Assembly: GCF_000238335.3 (NCBI RefSeq)
Contig: NZ_AHCB03000005.1
Coordinates: forward strand, 620,001 to 684,000
Reading direction: 5' to 3'
DNA from: Pseudoalteromonas marina
Lineage (GTDB): Bacteria; Pseudomonadota; Gammaproteobacteria; Enterobacterales; Alteromonadaceae
DNA length: 64,000 bases
A program made the position numbers and the translations under genes. Below the pieces are notes generated by a model. That model was not told where the DNA came from and made no database searches. It was given only the letters and a program-made list of their open reading frames with translations. Of this stretch, positions 46,258 to 54,937 are shown piece by piece. Every line of letters starts with the position of its first letter. Position 1 is the stretch's first letter.

Positions 46258-48525
46258 ATGTTTGAAGTCGATGAAGATATTTTACAAGACTTTCTTGTAG
46301 AGGCAGGAGAAATCCTAGAGCTTTTATCTGAACAGTTAGTTGAGCTGGAAAACAATCCAGAGGACACCGAATTACTCAATGCCATATTTAGAGGGTTTCA
46401 CACTGTAAAAGGTGGTGCTGGGTTTTTAGCTATGACCGAGCTCGTTGACGCATGTCATGGCGCAGAGAATGTGTTCGACCTGCTTAGGCAAGGCGTACGA
46501 ACGGTTAATTCGGAATTGATGGACGTAATTTTACAAGCTCTCGATACGATTAACGAGATGTTTGCCACCATTCAAAATCGTGACAAACCAGAACCCGCTG
46601 ATCCCGAACTTCTTGAAACCCTTCATAAACTAGGTTTACCTCCAACAGAAGAAGAGCTTGCTGGTGACTCACCCGTTGATTCAACTGAAGAACCTCAAGC
46701 CGAGGTTATTGATGCCCCAGTTGCCGAGGAAGCCTCAGGAACTGATGAAGAAGATCCGTTTGCATTTGACGAGCTATTTAGCGGTGGAACAGTTGAACAA
46801 AGCGATGATGAAACTCAGATTGACGAAATAACAGAAGATGAATTTGAAAACTTACTAGACGAATTACATGGAAAAGGTCAAAGCCCTGTAGCTGAAAGCG
46901 CGTCCAGTAGTAGTGATGTCAGTGGAGACATTACAGATGATGAGTTTGACAACTTACTTGATGAACTTCATGGCGTTGGAAGCTTTGGTGCTGTTGCGGC
47001 CAGTGAGCCTGTAAAAGAGCAAACAGCAAGTAATAATTCTGCAGAAAGTTCTGCAACGCCTTCAACAAGTTCACCTGCAAGTGATTCTAGCGATGATGAA
47101 ATTAGCGATGATGAATTTGAAGCATTGCTTGACGAGCTTCATGGATCAGGTGCGCCTAAATCAATAGAGAGCCCTGCAGCTTTAGAGCCGAAGCCCGCAG
47201 CTAAACCCGTAGCTAAGGTAAGTGAGCCTGTCAAAAAGCCTGAACCTGTAAAAGCCGCAGCCCCAAAACCTGTTCAAAAGACAGCAGACAAACCGCCAGC
47301 AAAACCGGTAGCAAAAGCGGCTCCAGCGCCTGCAGCTGTGAAAAAGCCAGCTCCTCCGCAAGCAGAAACAACAGTCCGAGTTGACACAAAACGCCTAGAC
47401 CAAATAATGAACATGGTGGGTGAGTTAGTACTAGTTCGTAATAGGTTGGTAAGTTTAGCCACTAACTCAGAAAGTGAGGCAATGGGTAAAGCCATTTCTA
47501 ACCTAGATGTTGTGACGGCTGATATTCAAGGTGCAGTAATGCAAACACGAATGCAGCCAATTAAGAAGGTATTTGGCCGCTTCCCTCGCGTTGTTCGTGA
47601 CTTAGCACGGAGCCTTAATAAAGATATTAGCTTACAGCTTGTCGGTGAAGAAACCGATTTAGACAAAAACTTAGTTGAGGCACTTGCAGACCCGCTTGTT
47701 CACTTAGTTAGAAACTCAGTTGACCACGGAATAGAAATGCCAGCTGACCGTGAAGCAGCAGGTAAACCTCGGACAGGTAATGTAACACTTTCAGCGTCTC
47801 AAGAGGGAGACCATATTTTGCTTACCATCAAAGACGATGGTGCGGGTATGGACGCAGAAAAGCTCAAAAAGATAGCGATTGGTAAAGGGGTAATAGACCA
47901 CGATCAAGCAAGTCGTTTATCGGATACTGAGGCCTACAACTTAATATTTGCACCAGGTTTTTCTACCAAAGAAGAGATCTCTGACATCTCAGGGCGTGGT
48001 GTGGGAATGGATGTTGTAAAAACTAAAATCACTCAACTTAATGGCTCAGTGAGTATTCAGTCAGAGCTAGGTGTTGGTACAATTTTAGAAATAAAAGTAC
48101 CGTTAACACTTGCAATATTACCAACCTTAATGGTTGTAGTTGGCGAACAAACATTTGCATTACCATTAGCTGGTGTAAGTGAAATATTTCATTTAGATCT
48201 AACCAAAACAAATGTTGTTGATGGTCAATTAACAATTATTGTACGTAAGAAAGCGATACCGCTATTTTATCTTGAGCATTGGTTAGTTAAAGGAGCAGAT
48301 CGCACTCAGCGCAAAGCGCAAGGTCATGTTGTTATTGTTCAAATAGGTACTCAGCAGGTTGGTTTTGTAGTTGATTCTTTAATAGGTCAAGAAGAAGTTG
48401 TAATTAAACCTCTTGATGCTCTTTTGCAGGGTACTCCAGGTATGGCAGGCGCAACTATTACATCAGATGGTGGAATTGCACTTATTTTAGATGTTCCAAA
48501 TATGTTAAAACACTACGCTGGCTAA
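46258..48525 (+). CDS. cheA: Chemotaxis histidine kinase CheA
   Basis: A 755-residue kinase of the chemotaxis array. The P1 domain holds phospho-acceptor H48 (FRGFHTVKGGAGFL). Residues 110-370 form a long acidic then Ala/Pro/Lys-rich linker. P3 dimerisation begins at about 373 (RVDTKRLDQIMNMVGELVLVRN). P4 has VRNSVDHGIE and DDGAGMD, and P5 is the CheW-like end. No globular P2 (CheY-binding) domain is evident. Instead the linker contains three copies of an acidic motif, at residues 191-207, 225-241 and 282-298. These may bind CheY or ParP. Confidence 0.97.
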   Translation: MFEVDEDILQDFLVEAGEILELLSEQLVELENNPEDTELLNAIFRGFHTVKGGAGFLAMTELVDACHGAENVFDLLRQGVRTVNSELMDVILQALDTINEMFATIQNRDKPEPADPELLETLHKLGLPPTEEELAGDSPVDSTEEPQAEVIDAPVAEEASGTDEEDPFAFDELFSGGTVEQSDDETQIDEITEDEFENLLDELHGKGQSPVAESASSSSDVSGDITDDEFDNLLDELHGVGSFGAVAASEPVKEQTASNNSAESSATPSTSSPASDSSDDEISDDEFEALLDELHGSGAPKSIESPAALEPKPAAKPVAKVSEPVKKPEPVKAAAPKPVQKTADKPPAKPVAKAAPAPAAVKKPAPPQAETTVRVDTKRLDQIMNMVGELVLVRNRLVSLATNSESEAMGKAISNLDVVTADIQGAVMQTRMQPIKKVFGRFPRVVRDLARSLNKDISLQLVGEETDLDKNLVEALADPLVHLVRNSVDHGIEMPADREAAGKPRTGNVTLSASQEGDHILLTIKDDGAGMDAEKLKKIAIGKGVIDHDQASRLSDTEAYNLIFAPGFSTKEEISDISGRGVGMDVVKTKITQLNGSVSIQSELGVGTILEIKVPLTLAILPTLMVVVGEQTFALPLAGVSEIFHLDLTKTNVVDGQLTIIVRKKAIPLFYLEHWLVKGADRTQRKAQGHVVIVQIGTQQVGFVVDSLIGQEEVVIKPLDALLQGTPGMAGATITSDGGIALILDVPNMLKHYAG
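46828..47151 (+). repeat. Three DEFxxLLDELHG repeats in the CheA linker
   Basis: The motif I-T/S-E/D-DEF-E/D-x-LLDELHG-x-G is encoded at 46828-46878, 46930-46980 and 47101-47151, separated by variable Ser/Ala-rich spacers. Codons differ between copies, so the repeat is held at the protein level. A degenerate fourth copy (DPFAFDELFSGG, residues 166-177) may precede them. Confidence 0.85.
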
Positions 48526-48533
48526 ATCATAAA

Positions 48534-48560
48534 GTAGGTACACATAAGATGTGTGCCTAC
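48534..48560 (+). repeat. Strong hairpin between cheA and cheB
   Basis: GTAGGTACACAT and ATGTGTGCCTAC form a 12-bp stem with one G-U pair and a three-base loop, 9 bases after the cheA stop codon and 24 before cheB. No T-run follows, so it may stabilise the upstream mRNA end or mark a processing site between kinase and methylesterase. Confidence 0.55.
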
Positions 48561-48584
48561 GTATAAATTTAATAAGAGAGCTAA

Positions 48585-49739
48585 ATGGCCGTAAAAGTTT
48601 TAGTTGTTGATGATTCAAGCTTTTTTCGTCGTAGAGTAAGCGAAATCCTTGAACAAGACAGCGATATACAAGTTATAGGTTTTGCCATTAATGGCAGAGA
48701 GGCTGTAGAAAAAACGGCTCAGCTTCGTCCTGATATGATCACGATGGATGTAGAAATGCCTGTGCTTGATGGTATCAGTGCTGTTAAAGAGATAATGGCA
48801 AGTAACCCCACGCCAATCTTAATGTTTTCCTCTTTAACCCGTGCTGGCGCAACAGCAACACTTGATGCGCTTGATGCTGGAGCGATGGATTTTTTACCTA
48901 AAAAGTTTGAAGATATTGCACGTAATAATGAAGATGCGATAAAGCTCCTTCAAGCTAAAGTCAAAGAAATTGGTAATAAGCGCATTCCTAGAGCCTTTAA
49001 GCCAATAACACACCAGAAACCAGCGGCACGCTCTGTGCCTGATAAAACCAGTAATACTGGGTCTTCAATCAGGCAACCAGATAGAAGTTTTCAGCGTTCA
49101 ACAACCGCATCGACATTAACAAAAACACAAAACAACGTACCAACTCGTGCAAGTGGCAAGCAATACAAGCTTGTGGCTATCGGTACATCTACTGGTGGTC
49201 CTGTTGCTTTACAAAATGTGCTTACGCAATTACCCGCTAATTTTCCGCATCCCATTTTACTTATCCAGCATATGCCTGCTGCTTTTACACCGGCATTTGC
49301 AGCTCGTTTAAATGGATTGTGCAAAATAAAAGTAAAAGAAGCACAGCAAGGTGATCGTCTTGATGCTGGAACTGCCTATTTGGCTCCTGGCGGGCAACAA
49401 ATGATGGTTGAAGGGCGAGGTGGTTCTAAAACATTGCGCGTTTTTGAAGACAATAGCGAACGAATCACTTATAAACCCAGTGTTGACGTTACATTTGCAA
49501 GTATTGCAAAAGCTTATCAGGGAGATGTTTTAGCTATTATTTTAACCGGCATGGGGGCTGATGGTAGAGATGGCGCAAGAATGTTAAAACAAACTGGCGC
49601 CACTATTTGGGCACAAGATGAAAAAAGCTGTGTTGTTTATGGTATGCCACAAGCTGTTGCTAATGCGGGACTTTCAAGTGAGAGTTTAGCGCTTGACGAT
49701 ATTGCAACGCGGATAAAAAGCGAAACCGGTTGTGGATAA
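48585..49739 (+). CDS. cheB: Chemotaxis methylesterase/glutamine deamidase CheB
   Basis: A 384-residue two-domain adaptation enzyme. The receiver domain has phospho-Asp D55 ([13 protein letters not shown]). A Ser/Thr/Gln-rich linker (about 140-190) follows. The C-terminal esterase has its catalytic triad in GTSTGGP (S202), IQHMPAAF (His) and GMGADGRDG (Asp). It removes methyl groups from chemoreceptors. The stop codon overlaps the GTG start of motC by 8 bases. Confidence 0.96.
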   Translation: MAVKVLVVDDSSFFRRRVSEILEQDSDIQVIGFAINGREAVEKTAQLRPDMITMDVEMPVLDGISAVKEIMASNPTPILMFSSLTRAGATATLDALDAGAMDFLPKKFEDIARNNEDAIKLLQAKVKEIGNKRIPRAFKPITHQKPAARSVPDKTSNTGSSIRQPDRSFQRSTTASTLTKTQNNVPTRASGKQYKLVAIGTSTGGPVALQNVLTQLPANFPHPILLIQHMPAAFTPAFAARLNGLCKIKVKEAQQGDRLDAGTAYLAPGGQQMMVEGRGGSKTLRVFEDNSERITYKPSVDVTFASIAKAYQGDVLAIILTGMGADGRDGARMLKQTGATIWAQDEKSCVVYGMPQAVANAGLSSESLALDDIATRIKSETGCG

Positions 49740-50496
49740 GCTTTCTGTACTTGGTTTAATTGTTGCACTAAGTGCTATAGCAATTGGCTATCATTTAGAA
49801 GGTGGTGTTATTGCCGCCCTTTTTAATGGCCCTGCGCTCATTATAGTACTAGGTGGGACAGTAGGCGCTGTAATGCTGCAAACGTCTACTAGTACCTTTA
49901 AAAAAATGCTTAGAATGAGTCACTGGGTATTTGTGACTCCCAGTTACAATATTGATGATGCAATTGAGCAAGTTAAACGTTGGTCTCATAAAGCGAGACA
50001 AGAAGGATATTTGGCATTAGAGGATGAGGCCCTAACTCACTCAGATGTATATGCAGCAAAAGGGCTGAGTTTACTTGTTGATGGCGGTTCAGAGCAGAGG
50101 CTACGTGATACGCTTGAAATAGATTTAATGTTGGAGCGTGAGCGTTTGCTTGAAGCTGCACGTGTATACGAAGCAATGGGCGGTTATAGCCCTACCATCG
50201 GTATTTTAGGAGCTGTTCTTGGACTTATTCAGGCTATGTCTTTTATTACCGATCCACAATTGCTTGGCGCTGGAGTTGCAACAGCCTTTATTGCAACGAT
50301 TTATGGTGTGGGGTTAGCTAATTTATTATTTTTGCCAATGTCACATAAGCTCAAGCAACGTGTAGAAGAAAAGATGCTTTACCATGAAATGCTTGCAGAA
50401 GGGATAATTGCAATCAGCGATGGCCAAAGCCCAATGAACATTGAGCTAAAGTTAGAAGCTTATCGTGTTGAACGGCCAAGCCTAGTGGACGCATAA
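49732..50496 (+). CDS. motC: Flagellar stator protein MotC (MotA family)
   Basis: A 254-residue MotA/PomA-family membrane protein. Hydrophobic helices lie near residues 3-20, 30-48, 148-170 and 180-200, and conserved segments include [18 protein letters not shown] and the charged cytoplasmic loop. The gene order cheA-cheB-motC-motD-parA-cheW is that of Pseudomonas aeruginosa, where MotCD is the second stator beside MotAB. Translation begins at a GTG inside the end of cheB. Confidence 0.92.
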   Translation: MDKLSVLGLIVALSAIAIGYHLEGGVIAALFNGPALIIVLGGTVGAVMLQTSTSTFKKMLRMSHWVFVTPSYNIDDAIEQVKRWSHKARQEGYLALEDEALTHSDVYAAKGLSLLVDGGSEQRLRDTLEIDLMLERERLLEAARVYEAMGGYSPTIGILGAVLGLIQAMSFITDPQLLGAGVATAFIATIYGVGLANLLFLPMSHKLKQRVEEKMLYHEMLAEGIIAISDGQSPMNIELKLEAYRVERPSLVDA

Positions 50497-50498
50497 AA

Positions 50499-51458
50499 AT
50501 GATGCGTCGACGATTTGGTCGCTCGGCCCATAAAAACCAGCATACAGAGCGCTGGTTAGTATCTTATGCGGATTATATGACCATTATGTTTGCCTTCTTT
50601 GTTGTAATGTATGCGATTGCGATTAACAAAGAAGAAAACTTCCAAATTTTATCCGATTCCCTAGAGCAAGTATTCGACAAGTCGGCTCGTGTTTATTCTC
50701 AGCAAGGTACGGGGATAGATGGTACTGGAATACTTACTGATAGGGTTACTCCTGAAGATGAATTGCTGTATGGCGAAAGTATCAACAAGGAAGAGCAAGG
50801 CCCAGAGTTGTTAGACGGCCAAAGTGAGACAAGTAATATACAGCAAAAATATTTAGGAAAACCACTTGATAGCTTATTAACGAAACTTCAGTCAGCGCTT
50901 ATTGATGAAATACGTGATGGTGAAGCCAATCTAGAATTGCACCAAGATTGGCTCATAATAGAACTGAGTTCAGGTATGTTATTTTCAAGTGGTAGCGCAG
51001 TTGCTCATTCTAGAGCAAAACAAGTTGTTAAAATTGTAAAAGATATTATCGCGCCAGTGGATAACTATATACGTGTGCGTGGATATACAGATGATGAAAC
51101 AATTAAAAATGAAATATTTCGCTCTAACTGGGAGCTTTCTGTCGCTCGCGCAACTTCAATACTTGTTGAGCTTGAAGCACTTGGCATAAATTCGGCCCGA
51201 ATGGCTATTGAAGGGTATGGACAGTATTCACCCTTTGCACCTAACGACACAGATGAGGGTCGAGCTGAAAATAGAAAAGTAGTAATAGCGTTATCTAAAT
51301 ATGGGTTGCCAGAAGAGAAAAATAATTCAGCAGAAGAGCCAATAGTTGAGGCAGTAGCGCCTGAGCCAGAAGTAGAATTACCGTCAGACGATGACACAAT
51401 AAAAATTATTCGTTTACCACATGGTGGAATTCGTATTACAACTCGCAATGAACAGTAA
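50499..51458 (+). CDS. motD: Flagellar stator protein MotD (MotB family)
   Basis: A 319-residue MotB-family protein. A single transmembrane helix near residues 24-43 carries the ion-binding Asp D25 in SYADYMTIMFAFF. The plug region follows, and then the OmpA-like peptidoglycan-binding domain (about 140-270, RGYTDDETIKNEIFRSNWELSVARA and GYGQYSPFAPNDT). The C-terminal 45 residues are an acidic tail. It follows motC by 2 bases. Whether the ion is a proton or sodium cannot be told with certainty. Confidence 0.93.
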   Translation: MMRRRFGRSAHKNQHTERWLVSYADYMTIMFAFFVVMYAIAINKEENFQILSDSLEQVFDKSARVYSQQGTGIDGTGILTDRVTPEDELLYGESINKEEQGPELLDGQSETSNIQQKYLGKPLDSLLTKLQSALIDEIRDGEANLELHQDWLIIELSSGMLFSSGSAVAHSRAKQVVKIVKDIIAPVDNYIRVRGYTDDETIKNEIFRSNWELSVARATSILVELEALGINSARMAIEGYGQYSPFAPNDTDEGRAENRKVVIALSKYGLPEEKNNSAEEPIVEAVAPEPEVELPSDDDTIKIIRLPHGGIRITTRNEQ

Positions 51459-51470
51459 CTAGGATATGAT

Positions 51471-52241
51471 GTGAAGATTTGGACTGTAGCCAACCAAAAA
51501 GGTGGCGTTGGTAAAACAACGACTGCGGTCAGTCTTGCTGGTACTTTAGCACTGCAGGGTAAACGTGTATTACTAATAGATACCGATCCTCATGCGTCAT
51601 TAACGTATTACTTTGGTATTGATTCTGAAGATTTAGAAGTCAGCGTTTACGATATTTTCGCTCGTGGAACTAGTATGCAAAGTGAGGAAATACTTCAAGC
51701 ATTGTGCCCATCCACTCTCGAAAATTTAGATATATTACCTGCTACTATGGCTATTGCTACATTAGATAGAAGCATGGGCAATAAAACAGGCATGGGGTTA
51801 ATTTTAAAAAAGACGCTTGCCAAAATAAGCGAACATTACGATTATGCTATTTTAGATTGCCCCCCTGTTTTAGGGGTTTTAATGGTTAATGCATTGGCTG
51901 CGAGTGAGCGCATTTTAGTACCTGTTCAAACTGAGTTTTTGGCGCTTAAAGGCTTAGATAGAATGATGCGTACAATGGAATTAATGCAGAGCTCACAAGC
52001 GAAAAGTTACGAATATACTATAATACCTACAATGTACGATAAAAGAACGAAGGCATCACTCGAAGCCTACAAAACATTACAAAAAACCTACGGTAATAGA
52101 GTTTGGCCAGGTGTTATTCCCGTAGACACAAAACTAAGAGATGCAAGCTTAGCACAAAAAGTACCCATAGAATTTTGTCCTCGCTCTCGTGGTGTATTTG
52201 CTTATAAAGCATTATTAGATTATTTAATTGAACAAGGTTAA
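51471..52241 (+). CDS. parC: ParA-like ATPase for chemotaxis array positioning (ParC type)
   Basis: A 256-residue ParA/Soj-family ATPase with Walker A KGGVGKTTT (10-18) and ILDCPPVLG as Walker B region. In Vibrio the equivalent (named ParC, unrelated to topoisomerase IV) places chemotaxis arrays at the cell pole. It starts at GTG; an overlapping out-of-frame ATG at 51466 reads only two codons. The next gene, at 4 bases, encodes its CheW-like partner. Confidence 0.9.
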   Translation: MKIWTVANQKGGVGKTTTAVSLAGTLALQGKRVLLIDTDPHASLTYYFGIDSEDLEVSVYDIFARGTSMQSEEILQALCPSTLENLDILPATMAIATLDRSMGNKTGMGLILKKTLAKISEHYDYAILDCPPVLGVLMVNALAASERILVPVQTEFLALKGLDRMMRTMELMQSSQAKSYEYTIIPTMYDKRTKASLEAYKTLQKTYGNRVWPGVIPVDTKLRDASLAQKVPIEFCPRSRGVFAYKALLDYLIEQG

Positions 52242-52244
52242 TGA

Positions 52245-53045
52245 ATGAGTAAGCAATTATTTGCTAATGAAAAAGTAATGACTCAGTACTTAGGTGCCTT
52301 ACTTTGCGAAGAAGAGCTTGCCAGTGACTTAGAGCCCGTAGCAAAACTTTTAGAAAATATACCGGGTGACTTGCCAAGCGAAGAAGCCACTCATGAAAGT
52401 CAGAAGCCAGTTACTAAAGTTAAAGTAGTGGCTGAGCATGAATCATCTTCGTTAGATGATACGCATGAAGTTAAAGAAGCAGAAGCTACAACACCGAAAG
52501 TTAACGTCATTGAAACGCCAAAAGAGACAACGAGTACAGACCTTAAAATAGCAAAACAGAAACAATTAAATCTTTCAAATAACAGTGAGTCAGATTACTT
52601 TGACGGCGAATTTCAGGCATTGTTCTTTGAAGTTGCAGGACTTACGCTAGCAGTCCCGCTTAAAGCTCTTGGCGGTATACATCAATTAGGTGAAGTGAAT
52701 CACCTGTTTGGTAAACCAAAGTGGTTTAAAGGCGTTATGCTTAATCGTGATGAAAAGCTCAATGTTGTAGATACAGCACGCTGGGTTATGCCAGAGAAGT
52801 ACGATGAAAAACTTGAGGCATCACTTGATTATCAGTATTTAATAACTTTAGGAGATAGCCAATGGGGATTATTAGCTGAGAAGCTTATAAATAACATTAC
52901 ATTGACAAAAGAAGATGTAAAATGGCGTACAGATCAAAGTAAGCGCCCATGGCTTGCCGGGGTTATTAAAGAAAAAATGTGTGCTTTAATAGATGTAGAC
53001 AATTTAAATACGTTATTAGAAGAGGGCTTAGATAGCCGTCAGTAG
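52245..53045 (+). CDS. parP: CheW-like array-tethering protein ParP
   Basis: A 266-residue protein with a low-complexity N-terminal half (about 30-120) and a C-terminal CheW-like domain (about 122-260, FQALFFEVAGLTLAVPLKALGGIHQLGEVNHLF). In Vibrio ParP binds CheA and ParC and retains arrays at the pole. Position between parC and cheW supports this. The CheA binding site in Vibrio lies in a linker region, which may be the repeats seen here in CheA. Confidence 0.88.
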   Translation: MSKQLFANEKVMTQYLGALLCEEELASDLEPVAKLLENIPGDLPSEEATHESQKPVTKVKVVAEHESSSLDDTHEVKEAEATTPKVNVIETPKETTSTDLKIAKQKQLNLSNNSESDYFDGEFQALFFEVAGLTLAVPLKALGGIHQLGEVNHLFGKPKWFKGVMLNRDEKLNVVDTARWVMPEKYDEKLEASLDYQYLITLGDSQWGLLAEKLINNITLTKEDVKWRTDQSKRPWLAGVIKEKMCALIDVDNLNTLLEEGLDSRQ

Positions 53046-53069
53046 TAATGACCATTATGGGGTAACAGC

Positions 53070-53567
53070 ATGAACCAAGAGAAATTACTGTCAGAAAATA
53101 AAAATGCAGATAATAATGATGAAATATTACAGTGGGTTACTTTTAAGCTAGAAGAGGAAACCTACGGTGTTAATGTAATGCAAGTTCAAGAAATACTGCG
53201 TTACACCGAGATTGCACCAGTCCCTGGTGCGCCTTCTTATGTAATAGGCATTATTAACTTACGTGGTAATGTAGTAACCGTTATTGATACACGTGCTCGA
53301 TTCGGTTTGTCAGCAGCTGATGCAACTGATAACTCACGTATATTAATTATTGAAGCTGAAGAACAAGTTATAGGCATTTTAGCTGATAGCGTTTCTGAAG
53401 TTGTATACCTGCGTAGCTCTGAGATTGACAGTGCGCCAAATGTGGGTACTGAAGAAAGCGCTAAGTTTATCCAAGGTGTCTGTAATCGAGATAATGAGCT
53501 TCTTATTTTAGTTGATTTAAATAAGCTACTTAGTGATGACGAATGGGATGAGTTAAGCGATTTATAA
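53070..53567 (+). CDS. cheW: Chemotaxis adaptor CheW
   Basis: A 165-residue CheW-domain protein coupling CheA to receptors. The conserved sequences WVTFKLEEETYGVNVMQVQEILRY, APSYVIGIINLRGNVVTVIDTR and LADSVSEVVYL are intact. It lacks the N-terminal extension of ParP. It is followed by a DUF2802 gene after 17 bases. Confidence 0.97.
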   Translation: MNQEKLLSENKNADNNDEILQWVTFKLEEETYGVNVMQVQEILRYTEIAPVPGAPSYVIGIINLRGNVVTVIDTRARFGLSAADATDNSRILIIEAEEQVIGILADSVSEVVYLRSSEIDSAPNVGTEESAKFIQGVCNRDNELLILVDLNKLLSDDEWDELSDL

Positions 53568-53584
53568 GCTTTATCAGATAAACT

Positions 53585-53986
53585 ATGCTGTTACTTAGTA
53601 TTGCTGTAAGCGCGTTAGCGGTAGGTCTTATATCGTTAACGCTTATTATTGCATTTAAAAATAAACACACCAGCGATGTTGCTGATGTACATCAAAAGCT
53701 TAAAGAATGTGCAGAACAAGTTCATATTTTAAGAAGCGAAGCCGCTGAATTAAGAACCGGTTTACTCAGTATCGGCAAGCGAGTTCTAGAGGTTGAGCAA
53801 CAAAACCAAGATTTACTGCAGCAGCAATCGGCTCAAAAATACGATGATCCCGATGCTAAGATTTATTCCCGTGCTGTGAAAATGGTTGAGTTAGGTGCAG
53901 ATTTAGACGAAGTTATTCGCGAGTGTGAGTTACCAAGGGCTGAGGCCGAGTTATTGTTTTCGTTGCACAAAAAAAAAGGCGCTTAG
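53585..53986 (+). CDS. DUF2802 family protein at end of chemotaxis operon
   Basis: A 133-residue protein with one N-terminal transmembrane helix (about 1-25), a coiled coil (about 35-85) and a small C-terminal helix-turn-helix-like region (AVKMVELGADLDEVIRECELPRAEAELL). It is the usual last gene after cheW in Pseudomonas, Shewanella and Vibrio chemotaxis operons; its function is not established. Its stop codon lies in the loop of the terminator at 53971. Confidence 0.88.
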   Translation: MLLLSIAVSALAVGLISLTLIIAFKNKHTSDVADVHQKLKECAEQVHILRSEAAELRTGLLSIGKRVLEVEQQNQDLLQQQSAQKYDDPDAKIYSRAVKMVELGADLDEVIRECELPRAEAELLFSLHKKKGA

Positions 53987-53996
53987 CGCCTTTTTT
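53971..53996. terminator. Bidirectional terminator containing a stop codon
   Basis: AAAAAAGGCGC and GCGCCTTTTTT pair around a three-base loop TTA, with A-run before and T-run after, so it can work on both strands: for the chemotaxis operon (plus) and ompW (minus). The TAG of the DUF2802 gene occupies 53984-53986, inside the hairpin. Confidence 0.88.
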
Positions 53997-54021
53997 ACAC
54001 ACATAACATCGTACTTAGACT

Positions 54022-54675
54022 TTAAAAACTATACTTCACACCAAACATTGCCACTACAGGGTCAAGCTCAACTGTTGATGTTAATGCTTTTGCATTGTTA
54101 GCGTACACAGTTGCATCTGTATCAATATCCATTATAGAAACCATTGCGTGAAGTCCCCAGTGATCATCCATTTTATAATTAGCCCCTACTTGTACTAAAA
54201 ATCCTACAGAGTCATCAAGCTCAACTTTAACATCGTCTGTACCAAGGGTTGCTTTAAGAGCTTGCGAAGGCTGTTCATCAAAAAAGGTTGTATAATTAAC
54301 ACCAACACCTATGAATGGTCTGAGCTGGTAGCTTGTATCTAAAAAGTGATACTGTGCCACTAACGAGGGGGGCAAGTGTTTAATGTTAGCAATTTTATTA
54401 CCAGCCAAACCGCCTGTTCCATTTACATCATGAGAGAATGGCGTAGCAGCAATCAATTCTAATACCCAATTGTCATTAAATGCATAGTCTACCGTAATAC
54501 CTAGCTGAGTATTAGAATCACCTTTTAGACCTAATGAAGGGGCTTCGTTAATTGTAGAGCCACTGTTATCTGGGTTTACGTTAATAGCGCCCAGATTTAC
54601 GCTGAAGTTAGCGTGTGCAGCTGGAGAGAGTACTAATAAAGAGGTCAATAATGCAATGCTAATTTTGGTTTTCAT
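54022..54675 (-). CDS. ompW: OmpW family outer membrane protein
   Basis: A 217-residue eight-stranded beta-barrel protein of the outer membrane that forms a narrow hydrophobic channel. The signal peptide MKTKISIALLTSLLVLSPAAHA is followed by the mature barrel, which ends in VKYSF with the C-terminal Phe needed for insertion. The ATG at 54675 is used because GGAGAA lies 5 bases upstream; an in-frame TTG at 54687 includes this ribosome binding site and is rejected. A candidate FNR site lies upstream at 54788. Confidence 0.92.
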   Translation of the reverse strand: MKTKISIALLTSLLVLSPAAHANFSVNLGAINVNPDNSGSTINEAPSLGLKGDSNTQLGITVDYAFNDNWVLELIAATPFSHDVNGTGGLAGNKIANIKHLPPSLVAQYHFLDTSYQLRPFIGVGVNYTTFFDEQPSQALKATLGTDDVKVELDDSVGFLVQVGANYKMDDHWGLHAMVSIMDIDTDATVYANNAKALTSTVELDPVVAMFGVKYSF

Positions 54676-54787
54676 GTTGTTCTCCAAGAACTACTTTTTG
54701 ATTGACGCCATTATTACGCTTAACAAATATGAAAAACCTGTTCTAGATCAAAGTTTCAAAAATGATTGAACGTTGAAAAGTATTTTA

Positions 54788-54801
54788 TTGATTTAGATTA
54801 A
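54788..54801 (-). promoter_or_regulatory. Candidate FNR-like site upstream of ompW
   Basis: TTGATTTAGATTAA matches the FNR consensus TTGATNNNNATCAA at 9 of 10 fixed positions. It lies about 113 bases upstream of the ompW start. In E. coli ompW is FNR-activated, so oxygen control is plausible here. The strength of the site was judged only by eye. Confidence 0.35.
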
Positions 54802-54937
54802 TTTTGGCGCTGTTTCGTAACAGCAATGATTGACAATCTATGTAAAGAATAATCATCAGAATGTATAAAAGCTGACATCTCTTAGTCATACTCTCACTAT
54901 TTAATAATGCCTTACTTAGTAATAAAGGTGTTAAAAA

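Noticed and set aside
46828..47151. CheA linker repeats as a DNA-level tandem duplication
   Set aside because: Codons differ and spacers have different lengths and sequence, so this is protein-level conservation.
54676..54687. TTG start for ompW 12 bases upstream
   Set aside because: It overlaps the GGAGAA ribosome binding site of the ATG that begins a normal signal peptide.
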